Positions 1 through 10,756 of a stretch of DNA of 64,000 nt are shown in pieces. The position numbers and the translations under genes are program-made. The first letter of the stretch is position 1, and each line of letters opens with the position of its first letter. This DNA comes from Auanema rhodensis (lineage: Eukaryota; Nematoda; Chromadorea; Rhabditida; Rhabditidae): the NCBI GenBank assembly GCA_964057225.1, contig OZ059900.1, forward strand, positions 20,537,638 through 20,601,637. Reading direction: 5' to 3'. The notes below the pieces were generated by a model. It was not told the DNA's origin and searched no databases. It worked only from the letters and a program-made list of their open reading frames with translations.

Positions 1-83
1 TATGGCTAATATTGATTAAATCGATTTTTGTTCATATGAGTCGTCAAATGCAACGAATTTCAGCGTGTTACATACTAAAATGA

Positions 84-98
84 AGCATTTTACATGCT
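84..98 (+). other. Short hairpin in each monomer (AGCAT/ATGCT)
   Basis: A perfect 5-bp stem AGCAT...ATGCT with a 5-base loop. It recurs every 342 bp, and most changes fall outside the stem or leave it mostly intact. Some right-side R2 monomers change the stem (aaataattc, aaatatttc). It is absent from the monomer with the 62-bp deletion. The role is unknown. Confidence 0.6.
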
Positions 99-153
99 GA
101 ACACCAGAAAAATACAAAAACACAGTATTTCCCATGAGAAATATTTTATTATG

Positions 154-165
154 CTGGAAAACCAG
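154..165 (+). other. Short hairpin in each monomer (CTGG-AAAA-CCAG)
   Basis: A 4-bp perfect stem around an AAAA loop, present in nearly all monomers. Variants that break it are aaaatcag (about 14640, 15325 and several R2 monomers), tttaccag and tcaagc in right-side R2. Its presence in most copies may reflect homogenisation rather than function. Confidence 0.55.
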
Positions 166-175
166 TTTTTGGAAA

Positions 176-192
176 TTTCGCTGTAAACAAGG
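176..192 (+). promoter_or_regulatory. CENP-B-box-like 17-mer (degenerate, recurs in nearly every monomer)
   Basis: The stretch tttcgctgtaaacaagg aligns without gaps to the known CENP-B box consensus YTTCGTTGGAARCGGGA at 12 of 17 positions. It keeps YTTCG and the central A, and matches 7 of the 9 bases usually considered essential, but two G of the CGGG part are A. Nearly every monomer carries it; ttttgctg near 2571 and 5993 alters it. Binding by a CENP-B-like protein is speculation, and the similarity may be chance in a scan of both strands. Confidence 0.3.
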
Positions 193-1919
193 TTTTGACT
201 TACGATTTCATGTGTTCAAACTCATGCAATGTCAATGAAACCTAGCTCAAAATTGTTCGTACAACGTCTAGTTCCACTTTCACGACAAAAAAACAGGGGT
301 TAGAAAATTAAGGAAATTAGCATATTCTGAGGGCACGCCCCTTATGGCTAATATTAATTAAATCGATTTTTGTTCATATGAGTCGTCAAATGCAACGAAT
401 TTCAGCGTGTTACATACTAAAATGAAGCATTTTACATGCTGAACACCAGAAAAATACAAAAACACAGTATTTCCCATGAGAAATATTTTATTATGCTGGA
501 AAACCAGTTTTTGGAAATTTCGCTGTAAACAAGGTTTTGACTTACGATTTCATGTGTTCAAACTCATGCAATGTCAATAAAACCTAGCTCAAATTTGTTC
601 GTACAACGTCTAGTTCCACTTTCACGACAAAAAAACTGGGGTTAGAAAATTAAGGAAATTAGCATATTCTGAGGGCACGCCCCTTATGGCTAATATTGAT
701 TAAATCGATTTTTGTTCATATGAGTCGTCAAATGCAACGAATTTCAGCGTGTTACATACTAAAATGAAGCATTTTACATACTGAACACTAGAAAAATACA
801 AAAACACAGTATTTCCCATGAGAAATATTTTATTATGCTGGAAAACCAGTTTTTGGAAATTTCGCTGTAAACAAGGTTTTGACTTACGATTTCATGTGTT
901 CAAACTCATGCAATGTCAATGAAACCTAGCTCAAAATTGTTCGTACAACGTCTAGTTCCACTTTCACGACAAAAAAACAGGGGTTAGAAAATTAAGGAAA
1001 TTAGCATATTCTGAGGGCACGCCCCTTATGTCTAATATTGATTAAATCGATTTTTGTTCATATGAGTCGTCAAATGCAACGAATTTCAGCGTGTTACATA
1101 CTAAAATGAAGCATTTTACATGCTGAACACCAGAAAAATACAAAAACACAGTATTTCCCATGAGAAATATTTTATTATGCTGGAAAACCAGTTTTTGGAA
1201 ATTTCGCTGTAAACAAGGTTTTGACTTACGATTTCATGTGTTCAAACTCATGCAATGTCAATAAAACCTAGCTCAAATTTGTTCGTACAACGTCTAGTTC
1301 CACTTTCACGACAAAAAAACTGGGGTTAGAAAATTAAGGAAATTAGCATATTCTGAGGGCACGCCCCTTATGGCTAATATTGATTAAATCGATTTTTGTT
1401 CATATGAGTCGTCAAATGCAACGAATTTCAGCGTGTTACATACTAAAATGAAGTATTTTACATGCTGAACACTAGAAAAATACAAAAACACAGTATTTCC
1501 CATGAGAAATATTTTATTATGCTGGAAAACCAGTTTTTGGAAATTTCGCTGTAAACAAGGTTTTGACTTACGATTTCATGTGTTCAAACTCATGCAATGT
1601 CAATGAAACCTAGCTCACAATTGTTCGTACAACGTCTAGTTCCACTTTCACGACAAAAAAACAGGGGTTAGAAAATTAAGGAAATTAGCATATTCTGAGG
1701 GCACGCCCCTTATGGCTAATATTGATTAAATCGATTTTTGTTCATATGAGTCGTCAAATGCAACGAATTTCAGCGTGTTACATACTAAAATGAAGCATTT
1801 TACATGCTGAACACCAGAAAAATACAAAAACACAGTATTTCCCATGAGAAATATTTTATTATGCTGGAAAACCAGTTTTTGGAAATTTCGCTGTAAACAA
1901 GGTTTTGACTTACGATTTC

Positions 1920-4900
1920 ATGTGTTCAAACTCATGCAATGTCAGTGAAACCTAGCTCAAAATTGTTTGTACAACGTCTAGTTCCACTTTCACGACAAAA
2001 AAACAGGGGTTAGAAAATTAAGGAAATTAGCATATTCTGAGTGCACGCCCCTTATGGCTAATATTGATTAAATCGATTTTTGTTCATATGAGTCGTCAAA
2101 TGCAACGAATTTCAGCGTGTTACATACTAAAATGAAGCATTTTACATGCTGAACACTAGAAAAATACAAAAACACAGTATTTCCCATGAGAAATATTTTA
2201 TTATGCTGGAAAACCAGTTTTTGGAAATTTCGCTGTAAACAAGGTTTTGACTTACGATTTCATGTGTTCAAACTCATGCAATGTCAATGAAACCTAGCTC
2301 AAATTTGTTCGTACAACGTTTAGTTCCACTTTCACGACAAAAAAACTGGGGTTAGAAAATTAAGGAAATTAGCATATTCTGAGGGCACGCCCCTTATGGC
2401 TAATATTGATTAAATCGATTTTTGTTCATATGAGTCGTCAAATGCAACGAATTTCAGCGTGTTACATACTAAAATGAAGCATTTTACATGCTGAACACTA
2501 GAAAAATAAAAAAACACAGTATTTCCCATGAGAAATATTTTATTATGCTGGAAAACCAGTTTTTGGAAATTTTGCTGTAAACAAGGTTTTGACTTACGAT
2601 TTCATGTGTTCAAACTCATGCAATGTCAATGAAACCTAGCTAAAAATTGTTCCTACAACGTCTAGTTCCACTTTCACGACAAAAAAACAGGGGTTAGAAA
2701 ATTAAGGAAATTAGCATATTCTGAGGGCACGCCCCTTATGGCTAATATTGATTAAATCGATTTTTGTTCATATGAGTCGTCAAATGCAACGAATTTCAGC
2801 GTGTTACATACTAAAATAAAGCATTTTACATGCTGAACACTAGAAAAATACAAAAACACAGTATTTCCCACGAGAAATATTTTATTATGCTGGAAAACCA
2901 GTTTTTGGAAATTTCGCTGTAAACAAGGTTTTGACTTACGATATCATGTGTTCAAACTCATGCAATGTCAATGAAACCTAGCTCAAAATTGTTCGTACAA
3001 CGTCTAGTTCCACTTTCACGACAAAAAAACAGGGGTTAGAAAATTAAGGAAATTAGCATATTCTGAGGGCACGCCCCTTATGGCTAATATTGATTAAATC
3101 GATTTTTGTTCATATGAGTCGTCAAATGCAACGAATTTCAGCGTGTTACATACTAAAATGAAGCATTTTACATGCTGAACACCAGAAAAATACAAAAACA
3201 CAGTATTTCCCATGAGAAATATTTTATTATGCTGGAAAACCAGTTTTTGGAAATTTCGCTGTAAACAAGGTTTTGACTTACGATTTCATGTGTTCAAACT
3301 CATGCAATGTCAATGAAACCTAGCTCAAAATTGTTCGTACAACGTCTAGTTCCACTTTCACGACAAAAAAACAGGGGTTAGAAAATTAAGGAAATTAGCA
3401 TATTCTGAGGGCACGCCCCTTATGGCTAATATTAATTAAATCGATTTTTGTTCATATGAGTCGTCAAATGCAACGAATTTCAGCGTGTTACATACTAAAA
3501 TGAAGCATTTTACATGCTGAACACCAGAAAAATACAAAAACACAGTATTTCCCATGAGAAATATTTTATTATGCTGGAAAACCAGTTTTTGGAAATTTCG
3601 CTGTAAACAAGGTTTTGACTTACGATATCATGTGTTCAAACTCATGCAATGTCAATGGAACCTAGCTCAAAATTGTTCGTACAACGTCTAGTTCCACTTT
3701 CACGACAAAAAAACTGGGGTTAGAAAATTAAGGAAATTAGCATATTCTGAGGGCACGCCCCTTATGGCTAATATTGATTAAATCGATTTTTGTTCATATG
3801 AGTCGTCAAATGCAACGAATTTCAGCGTGTTACATACTAAAATGAAGCATTTTACATGCTGAACACCAGAAAAATACAAAAACACAGTATTTCCCATGAG
3901 AAATATTTTATTATGCTGGAAAACCAGTTTTTGGAAATTTCGCTGTAAACAAGGTTTTGACTTACGATATCATGTGTTCAAACTCATGCAATGTCAATGG
4001 AACCTAGCTCAAAATTGTTCGTACAACGTCTAGTTCCACTTTCACGACAAAAAAACAGGGGTTAGAAAATTAAGGAAATTAGCATATTCTGAGGGCACGC
4101 CCCTTATGGCTAATATTGATTAAATCGATTTTTGTTTATATGAGTCGTCAAATGCAACGAATTTCAGCGTGTTACATACTAAAATGAAGCATTTTACATG
4201 CTGAACACTAGAAAAATACAAAAACACAGTATTTCCCACGAGAAATATTTTATTATGCTGGAAAACCAGTTTTTGGAAATTTCGCTGTAAACAAGGTTTT
4301 GACTTACGATATCATGTGTTCAAACTCATGCAATGTCAATGGAACCTAGCTCAAAATTGTTCGTACAACGTCTAGTTCCACTTTCACGACAAAAAAACAG
4401 GGGTTAGAAAATTAAGGAAATTAGCATATTCTGAGGGCACGCCCCTTATGGCTAATATTGATTAAATCGATTTTTGTTCATATGAGTCGTCAAATGCAAC
4501 GAATTTCAGCGTGTTACATACTAAAATGAAGCATTTTACATACTGAACACTAGAAAAATACAAAAACACAGTATTTCTCATGAGAAATATTTTATTATGC
4601 TGGAAAACCAGTTTTTGGAAATTTCGCTGTAAACAAGGTTTTGACTTACGATTTCATGTGTTCAAACTCATGCAATGTCAATGAAACCTAGCTCAAAATT
4701 GTTCGTACAACGTCTAGTTCCACTTTCACGACAAAAAAACAGGGGTTAGAAAATTAAGGAAATTAGCATATTCTGAGGGCACGCCCCTTATGGCTAATAT
4801 TGATTAAATCGATTTTTGTTCATATGAGTCGTCAAATGCAACGAATTTCAGCGTGTTACATACTAAAATGAAGCATTTTACATGCTGAACACCAGAAAAA

Positions 4901-6671
4901 TACAAAAACACAGTATTTCCCATGAGAAATATTTTATTATGCTGGAAAACCAGTTTTTGGAAATTTCGCTGTAAACAAGGTTTTGACTTACGATTTCATG
5001 TGTTCAAACTCATGCAATGTCAATGAAACCTAGCTCAAATTTGTTCGTACAACGTCTAGTTCCACTTTCACGACAAAAAAACAGGGGTTAGAAAATTAAG
5101 GAAATTAGCATATTCTGAGGGCACGCCCCTTATGGCTAATATTGATTAAATCGATTTTTGTTCATATGAGTCGTCAAATGCAACGAATTTCAGCGTGTTA
5201 CATACTAAAATGAAGCATTTTACATACTGAACACTAGAAAAATACAAAAACACAGTATTTCCCATGAGAAATATTTTATTATGCTGGAAAACCAGTTTTT
5301 GGAAATTTCGCTGTAAACAAGGTTTTGACTTACGATTTCATGTGTTCAAACTCATGCAATGTCAGTGAAACCTAGCTCAAAATTGTTTGTACAACGTCTA
5401 GTTCCACTTTCACGACAAAAAAACAGGGGTTAGAAAATTAAGGAAATTAGCATATTCTGAGTGCACGCCCCTTATGGCTAATATTGATTAAATCGATTTT
5501 TGTTCATATGAGTCGTCAAATGCAACGAATTTCAGCGTGTTACATACTAAAATGAAGCATTTTACATGCTGAACACTAGAAAAATACAAAAACACAGTAT
5601 TTCCCATGAGAAATATTTTATTATGCTGGGAAAACCAGTTTTTGGAAATTTCGCTGTAAACAAGGTTTTGACTTACGATTTCATGTGTTCAAACTCATGC
5701 AATGTCAATGAAACCTAGCTCAAATTTGTTCGTACAACGTCTAGTTCCACTTTCACGACAAAAAAACTGGGGTTAGAAAATTAAGGAAATTAGCATATTC
5801 TGAGGGCACGCCCCTTATGGCTAATATTGATTAAATCGATTTTTGTTCATATGAGTCGTCAAATGCAACGAATTTCAGCGTGTTACATACTAAAATGAAG
5901 CATTTTACATGCTGAACACTAGAAAAATACAAAAACACAGTATTTCCCATGAGAAATATTTTATTATGCTGGAAAACCAGTTTTTGGAAATTTTGCTGTA
6001 AACAAGGTTTTGACTTACGATTTCATGTGTTCAAACTCATGCAATGTCAATGAAACCTAGCTAAAAATTGTTCCTACAACGTCTAGTTCCACTTTCACGA
6101 CAAAAAAACAGGGGTTAGAAAATTAAGGAAATTAGCATATTCTGAGGGCACGCCCCTTATGGCTAATATTGATTAAATCGATTTTTGTTCATATGAGTCG
6201 TCAAATGCAACGAATTTCAGCGTGTTACATACTAAAATAAAGCATTTTACATGCTGAACACTAGAAAAATACAAAAACACAGTATTTCCCACGAGAAATA
6301 TTTTATTATGCTGGAAAACCAGTTTTTGGAAATTTCGCTGTAAACAAGGTTTTGACTTACGATATCATGTGTTCAAACTCATGCAATGTCAATGAAACCT
6401 AGCTCAAAATTGTTCGTACAACGTCTAGTTCCACTTTCACGACAAAAAAAACAGGGGTTAGAAAATTAAGGAAATTAGCATATTCTGAGGGCACGCCCCT
6501 TATGGCTAATATTGATTAAATCGATTTTTGTTCATATGAGTCGTCAAATGCAACGAATTTCAGCGTGTTACATACTAAAATGAAGCATTTTACATGCTGA
6601 ACACCAGAAAAATACAAAAACACAGTATTTCCCATGAGAAATATTTTATTATGCTGGAAAACCAGTTTTTG
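1920..6671 (+). repeat. 10-mer higher-order repeat (3420 bp) in F1
   Basis: Rare variants seen near 1945 (gtcagtg), 2039 (gagtgcacg), 2641 (ctaaaaattgttcc) and 2811 (ctaaaataaag) recur at about 5365, 5459, 6062 and 6232. The offset is 3420 bp, becoming 3421 after the +1 G near 5629. This is ten monomers. Similarity fails left of about 1820/5240, where accag meets actag. A few later differences exist, such as acgtttag near 2319 against acgtctag, and an A for C near 2508. I infer a past tandem duplication of ten monomers, since drifted slightly. The second copy runs into the N gap. Confidence 0.85.
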
Positions 6672-6871
6672 NNNNNNNNNNNNNNNNNNNNNNNNNNNNN
6701 NNNNNNNNNNNNNNNNNNNNNNNNNNNNNNNNNNNNNNNNNNNNNNNNNNNNNNNNNNNNNNNNNNNNNNNNNNNNNNNNNNNNNNNNNNNNNNNNNNNN
6801 NNNNNNNNNNNNNNNNNNNNNNNNNNNNNNNNNNNNNNNNNNNNNNNNNNNNNNNNNNNNNNNNNNNNNNN
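6672..6871. other. Assembly gap, exactly 200 N
   Basis: Exactly 200 consecutive N separate forward block F1 (ending at phase 171) from reverse block R1 (starting at phase 128). A round 200 suggests a placeholder rather than a measured distance. The orientation of the array flips across it, so the flip could be a real inversion hidden in unassembled satellite or an arbitrary contig orientation at scaffolding. The true length is unknown. Confidence 0.95.
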
Positions 6872-7080
6872 ATACTGTGTTTTTGTATTTTTCTAGTGTT
6901 CAGCATGTAAAATGCTTCATTTTAGTATGTAACACGCTGAAATTCGTTGCATTTGACGACTCATATGAACAAAAATCGATTTAATCAATATTAGCCATAA
7001 GGGGCGTGCCCTCAGAATATGCTAATTTCCTTAATTTTCTAACCCCTGTTTTTTTGTCGTGAAAGTGGAACTAGACGTTG

Positions 7081-10000
7081 TACGAACAATTTTGAACTAG
7101 GTTTCATTGACATTGCATGAGTTTGAACACATGAAATCGTAAGTCAAAACCTTGTTTACAGCGAAATTTCCAAAAACTGGTTTTCCAGCATAATAAAATA
7201 TTTCTCATGGGAAATACTGTGTTTTTGTATTTTTCTAGTGTTCAGCATGTAAAATGCTTCATTTTAGTATGTAACACGCTGAAATTCGTTGCATTTGACG
7301 ACTCATATGAACAAAAATCGATTTAATCAATATTAGCCATAAGGGGCGTGCCCTCAGAATATGCTAATTTCCTTAATTTTCTAACCCCTGTTTTTTTGTC
7401 GTGAAAGTGGAACTAGACGTTGTACGAACAATTTTGAGCTAGGTTTCATTGACATTGCATGAGTTTGAACACATGAAATCGTAAGTCAAAACCTTGTTTA
7501 CAGCGAAATTTCCAAAAACTGGTTTTCCAGCATAATAAAATATTTCTCGTGGGAAATACTGTGTTTTTGTATTTTTCTAGTGTTCAGCATGTAAAATGCT
7601 TCATTTTAGTATGTAACACGCTGAAATTCGTTGCATTTGATGACTCATATGAACAAAAATCGATTTAATCAATATTAGCCATAAGGGGCGTGCCCTCAGA
7701 ATATGCTAATTTCCTTAATTTTCTAACCCCTGTTTTTTTGTCGTGAAAGTGGAACTAGACGTTGTACGAACAATTTTGAACTAGGTTTCATTGACATTGC
7801 ATGAGTTTGAACACATGAAATCGTAAGTCAAAACCTTGTTTACAGCGAAATTTCCAAAAACTGGTTTTCCAGCATAATAAAATATTTCTCATGGGAAATA
7901 CTGTGTTTTTGTATTTTTCTAGTGTTCAGCATGTAAAATGCTTCATTTTAGTATGTAACACGCTGAAATTCGTTGCATTTGACGACTCATATGAACAAAA
8001 ATCGATTTAATCAATATTAGCCATAAGGGGCGTGCCCTCAGAATATGCTAATTTCCTTAATTTTCTAACCCCTGTTTTTTTGTCGTGAAAGTGGAACTAG
8101 ACGTTGTACGAACAATTTTGAACTAGGTTTCATTGACATTGCATGAGTTTGAACACATGAAATCGTAAGTCAAAACCTTGTTTACAGCGAAATTTCCAAA
8201 AACTGGTTTTCCAGCATAATAAAATATTTCTAATGGGAAATACTGTGTTTTTGTATTTTTCTAGTGTTCAGCATGTAAAATGCTTCATTTTAGTATGTAA
8301 CACGCTGAAATTCGTTGCATTTGACGACTCATATGAACAAAAATCGATTTAATCAATATTAGCCATAAGGGGCGTGCCCTCAGAATATGCTAATTTCCTT
8401 AATTTTCTAACCCCTGTTTTTTTGTCGTGAAAGTGGAACTAGACGTTGTACGAACAATTTTGAACTAGGTTTCATTGACATTGCATGAGTTTGAACACAT
8501 GAAATCGTAAGTCAAAACCTTGTTTACAGCGAAATTTCCAAAAACTGGTTTTCCAGCATAATAAAATATTTCTCATGGGAAATACTGTGTTTTTGTATTT
8601 TTCTAGTGTTCAGCATGTAAAATGCTTCATTTTAGTATGTAACACGCTGAAATTCGTTGCATTTGACGACTCATATGAACAAAAATCGATTTAATCAATA
8701 TTAGCCATAAGGGGCGTGCCCTCAGAATATGCTAATTTCCTTAATTTTCTAACCCCTGTTTTTTTGTCGTGAAAGTGGAACTAGACGTTGTACGAACAAT
8801 TTTGAGCTAGGTTTCATTGACATTGCATGAGTTTGAACACATGAAATCGTAAGTCAAAACCTTGTTTACAGCGAAATTTCCAAAAACTGGTTTTCCAGCA
8901 TAATAAAATATTTCTCGTGGGAAATACTGTGTTTTTGTATTTTTCTAGTGTTCAGCATGTAAAATGCTTCATTTTAGTATGTAACACGCTGAAATTCGTT
9001 GCATTTGATGACTCATATGAACAAAAATCGATTTAATCAATATTAGCCATAAGGGGCGTGCCCTCAGAATATGCTAATTTCCTTAATTTTCTAACCCCTG
9101 TTTTTTTGTCGTGAAAGTGGAACTAGACGTTGTACGAACAATTTTGAACTAGGTTTCATTGACATTGCATGAGTTTGAACACATGAAATCGTAAGTCAAA
9201 ACCTTGTTTACAGCGAAATTTCCAAAAACTGGTTTTCCAGCATAATAAAATATTTCTCATGGGAAATACTGTGTTTTTGTATTTTTCTAGTGTTCAGCAT
9301 GTAAAATGCTTCATTTTAGTATGTAACACGCTGAAATTCGTTGCATTTGACGACTCATATGAACAAAAATCGATTTAATCAATATTAGCCATAAGGGGCG
9401 TGCCCTCAGAATATGCTAATTTCCTTAATTTTCTAACCCCTGTTTTTTTGTCGTGAAAGTGGAACTAGACGTTGTACGAACAATTTTGAACTAGGTTTCA
9501 TTGACATTGCATGAGTTTGAACACATGAAATCGTAAGTCAAAACCTTGTTTACAGCGAAATTTCCAAAAACTGGTTTTCCAGCATAATAAAATATTTCTC
9601 ATGGGAAATACTGTGTTTTTGTATTTTTCTAGTGTTCAGCATGTAAAATGCTTCATTTTAGTATGTAACACGCTGAAATTCGTTGCATTTGACGACTCAT
9701 ATGAACAAAAATCGATTTAATCAATATTAGCCATAAGGGGCGTGCCCTCAGCATATGCTAATTTCCTTAATTTTCTAACCCCTGTTTTTTTGTCGTGAAA
9801 GTGGAACTAGACGTTGTACGAACAATTTTGAACTAGGTTTCATTGATATTGCATGAGTTTGAACACATGAAATCGTAAGTCAAAACCTTGTTTACAGCGA
9901 AATTTCCTAAAACTGGTTTTCCAGCATAATAAAATATTTCTAATGGGAAATACTGTGTTTTTGTATTTTTCTAGTGTTCAGCATGTAAAATGCTTCATTT

Positions 10001-10300
10001 TAGTATGTAACACGCTGAAATTCGTTGCATTTGACGACTCATATGAACAAAAATCGATTTAATCAATATTAGCCATAAGGGGCGTGCCCTCAGAATATGC
10101 TAATTTCCTTAATTTTCTAACCCCTGTTTTTTTGTCGTGAAAGTGGAACTAGACGTTGTACGAACAATTTTGAGCTAGGTTTCATTGACATTGCATGAGT
10201 TTGAACACATGAAATCGTAAGTCAAAACCTTGTTTACAGCGAAATTTCCAAAAACTGGTTTTCCAGCATAATAAAATATTTCTCGTGGGAAATACTGTGT
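7081..10300 (-). repeat. 4-mer higher-order repeat (1368 bp) in R1
   Basis: The rare variant gcatttgatg occurs at 7633 and again at 9001, and the linked gagctagg at 7436 and 8804. Both pairs are 1368 bp (four monomers) apart. The accompanying ctcgtggg follows the same spacing. The ctaatggg monomers at about 8231 and 9941 are five monomers apart, so the register shifts after the second copy. This is a short, imperfect higher-order pattern. Confidence 0.8.
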
Positions 10301-10370
10301 TTTTGTATTTTTGACGACTCATATGAACAAAAATCGATTTAATCAATATTAGCCATAAGGGGCGTGCCCT
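10290..10370 (-). repeat. Truncated monomer with 62-bp internal deletion
   Basis: Near 10311 the sequence passes directly from tttttgtattttt to gacgactcat. The usual 62 bases between them, including the AGCAT/ATGCT hairpin, are absent. The GGCGTGCCCT landmarks on either side, at 10081 and 10361, are 280 bp apart instead of 342, confirming the size. Both deletion edges carry a short ATTT, which points to a microhomology or slippage event. It is the only large deletion among about 187 monomers and lies some 440 bp from the R1/F2 inversion junction. Confidence 0.95.
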
Positions 10371-10744
10371 CAGAATATGCTAATTTCCTTAATTTTCTAA
10401 CCCCTGTTTTTTTGTCGTGAAAGTGGAACTAGACGTTGTACGAACAATTTTGAACTAGGTTTCATTGACATTGCATGAGTTTGAACACATGAAATCGTAA
10501 GTCAAAACCTTGTTTACAGCGAAATTTCCAAAAACTGGTTTTCCAGCATAATAAAATATTTCTAATGGGAAATACTGTGTTTTTGTATTTTTCTAGTGTT
10601 CAGCATGTAAAATGCTTCATTTTAGTATGTAACACGCTGAAATTCGTTGCATTTGACGACTCATATGAACAAAAATCGATTTAATCAATATTCGCCATAA
10701 GGGGCGTGCCCTCAGAATATGCTAATTTCCTTAATTTTCTAACC

Positions 10745-10756
10745 CCTGATAACATA
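10745..10756. other. R1/F2 inversion junction with 4-base filler
   Basis: Reverse-strand satellite ends with aacccctg at 10748 (phase 294). Four bases (ataa) fitting neither side follow at 10749-10752, and forward satellite resumes at catatgag, 10753 (phase 33). The change is head-to-head within continuous sequence. Because the phases differ, foldback pairing could begin only between 10748 and about 11014, leaving a loop of roughly 265 bp. The untemplated bases suggest end joining rather than homologous exchange. A misassembly cannot be excluded from sequence alone. Confidence 0.9.

Larger units (their letters stand above)
1..342 (+). repeat. Reference satellite monomer, 342 bp
   Basis: This is the first full monomer and defines the phase (1-342) used in the other entries. 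The same start recurs at 343, 685 and 1027, exactly 342 bp apart. Composition by hand count is C 60, G 57 (34% G+C), with 10 CpG. Landmarks by phase: an ATCGAT palindrome at 21-26; CATATG at 33-38; a hairpin AGCAT/ATGCT at 84-88 and 94-98; a hairpin CTGG/CCAG at 154-157 and 162-165; a CENP-B-box-like stretch at 176-192; an A7 tract at 287-293 followed by C-A-GGGG; and a G+C-rich GGGC-AC-GCCC inverted repeat at 331-340. The length is 3 x 114, yet all frames carry stops. The length is close to two nucleosomal repeats (2 x 171), common among centromeric satellites. The family is not one I recognise. Confidence 0.97.
1..6671 (+). repeat. Satellite block F1, forward, 19.5 monomers
   Basis: Tandem head-to-tail 342-bp monomers run from phase 1 to phase 171. 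The length is 19.5 monomers plus 2 bp, explained by an extra G near 5629 and an eighth A in the A-tract near 6448. Variants marking this block include accag versus actag near phase 104, gatatc versus gatttc near phase 205 (from about 2940 onward), caataaaacc near 575 and 1259, and gagtgcacg at 2039 and 5459. The gatatc and accag variants are not seen in the reverse blocks to the right, so F1 belongs to a somewhat different subfamily from R1. No genes lie in it. Confidence 0.97.
6872..10748 (-). repeat. Satellite block R1, reverse, 11.3 monomers
   Basis: The same 342-bp monomer on the opposite strand, running from phase 128 down to phase 294. The length equals 11.5 monomers minus the 62-bp deletion near 10310. 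Variants here are gaactagg versus gagctagg, ctcatggg, ctcgtggg and ctaatggg. These are shared with F2 (as gttcaaaa, tagctcaaaa, cccatgag, cccacgag, cccattag) and with the left part of R2. R1, F2 and early R2 are thus one subfamily, distinct from F1. No genes lie in it. Confidence 0.97.

Noticed and set aside
331-340. Rho-independent-type terminator at GGGC-AC-GCCC
   Set aside because: A two-base loop is too small for a stable hairpin, no T-run follows on the forward strand, and the context is a eukaryotic satellite.
6594-6984. Reading frames of 85-116 codons on both strands
   Set aside because: All span the 200-N gap, and most of their length is unknown residues. The real parts are satellite sequence that has stops in every frame in all other monomers.
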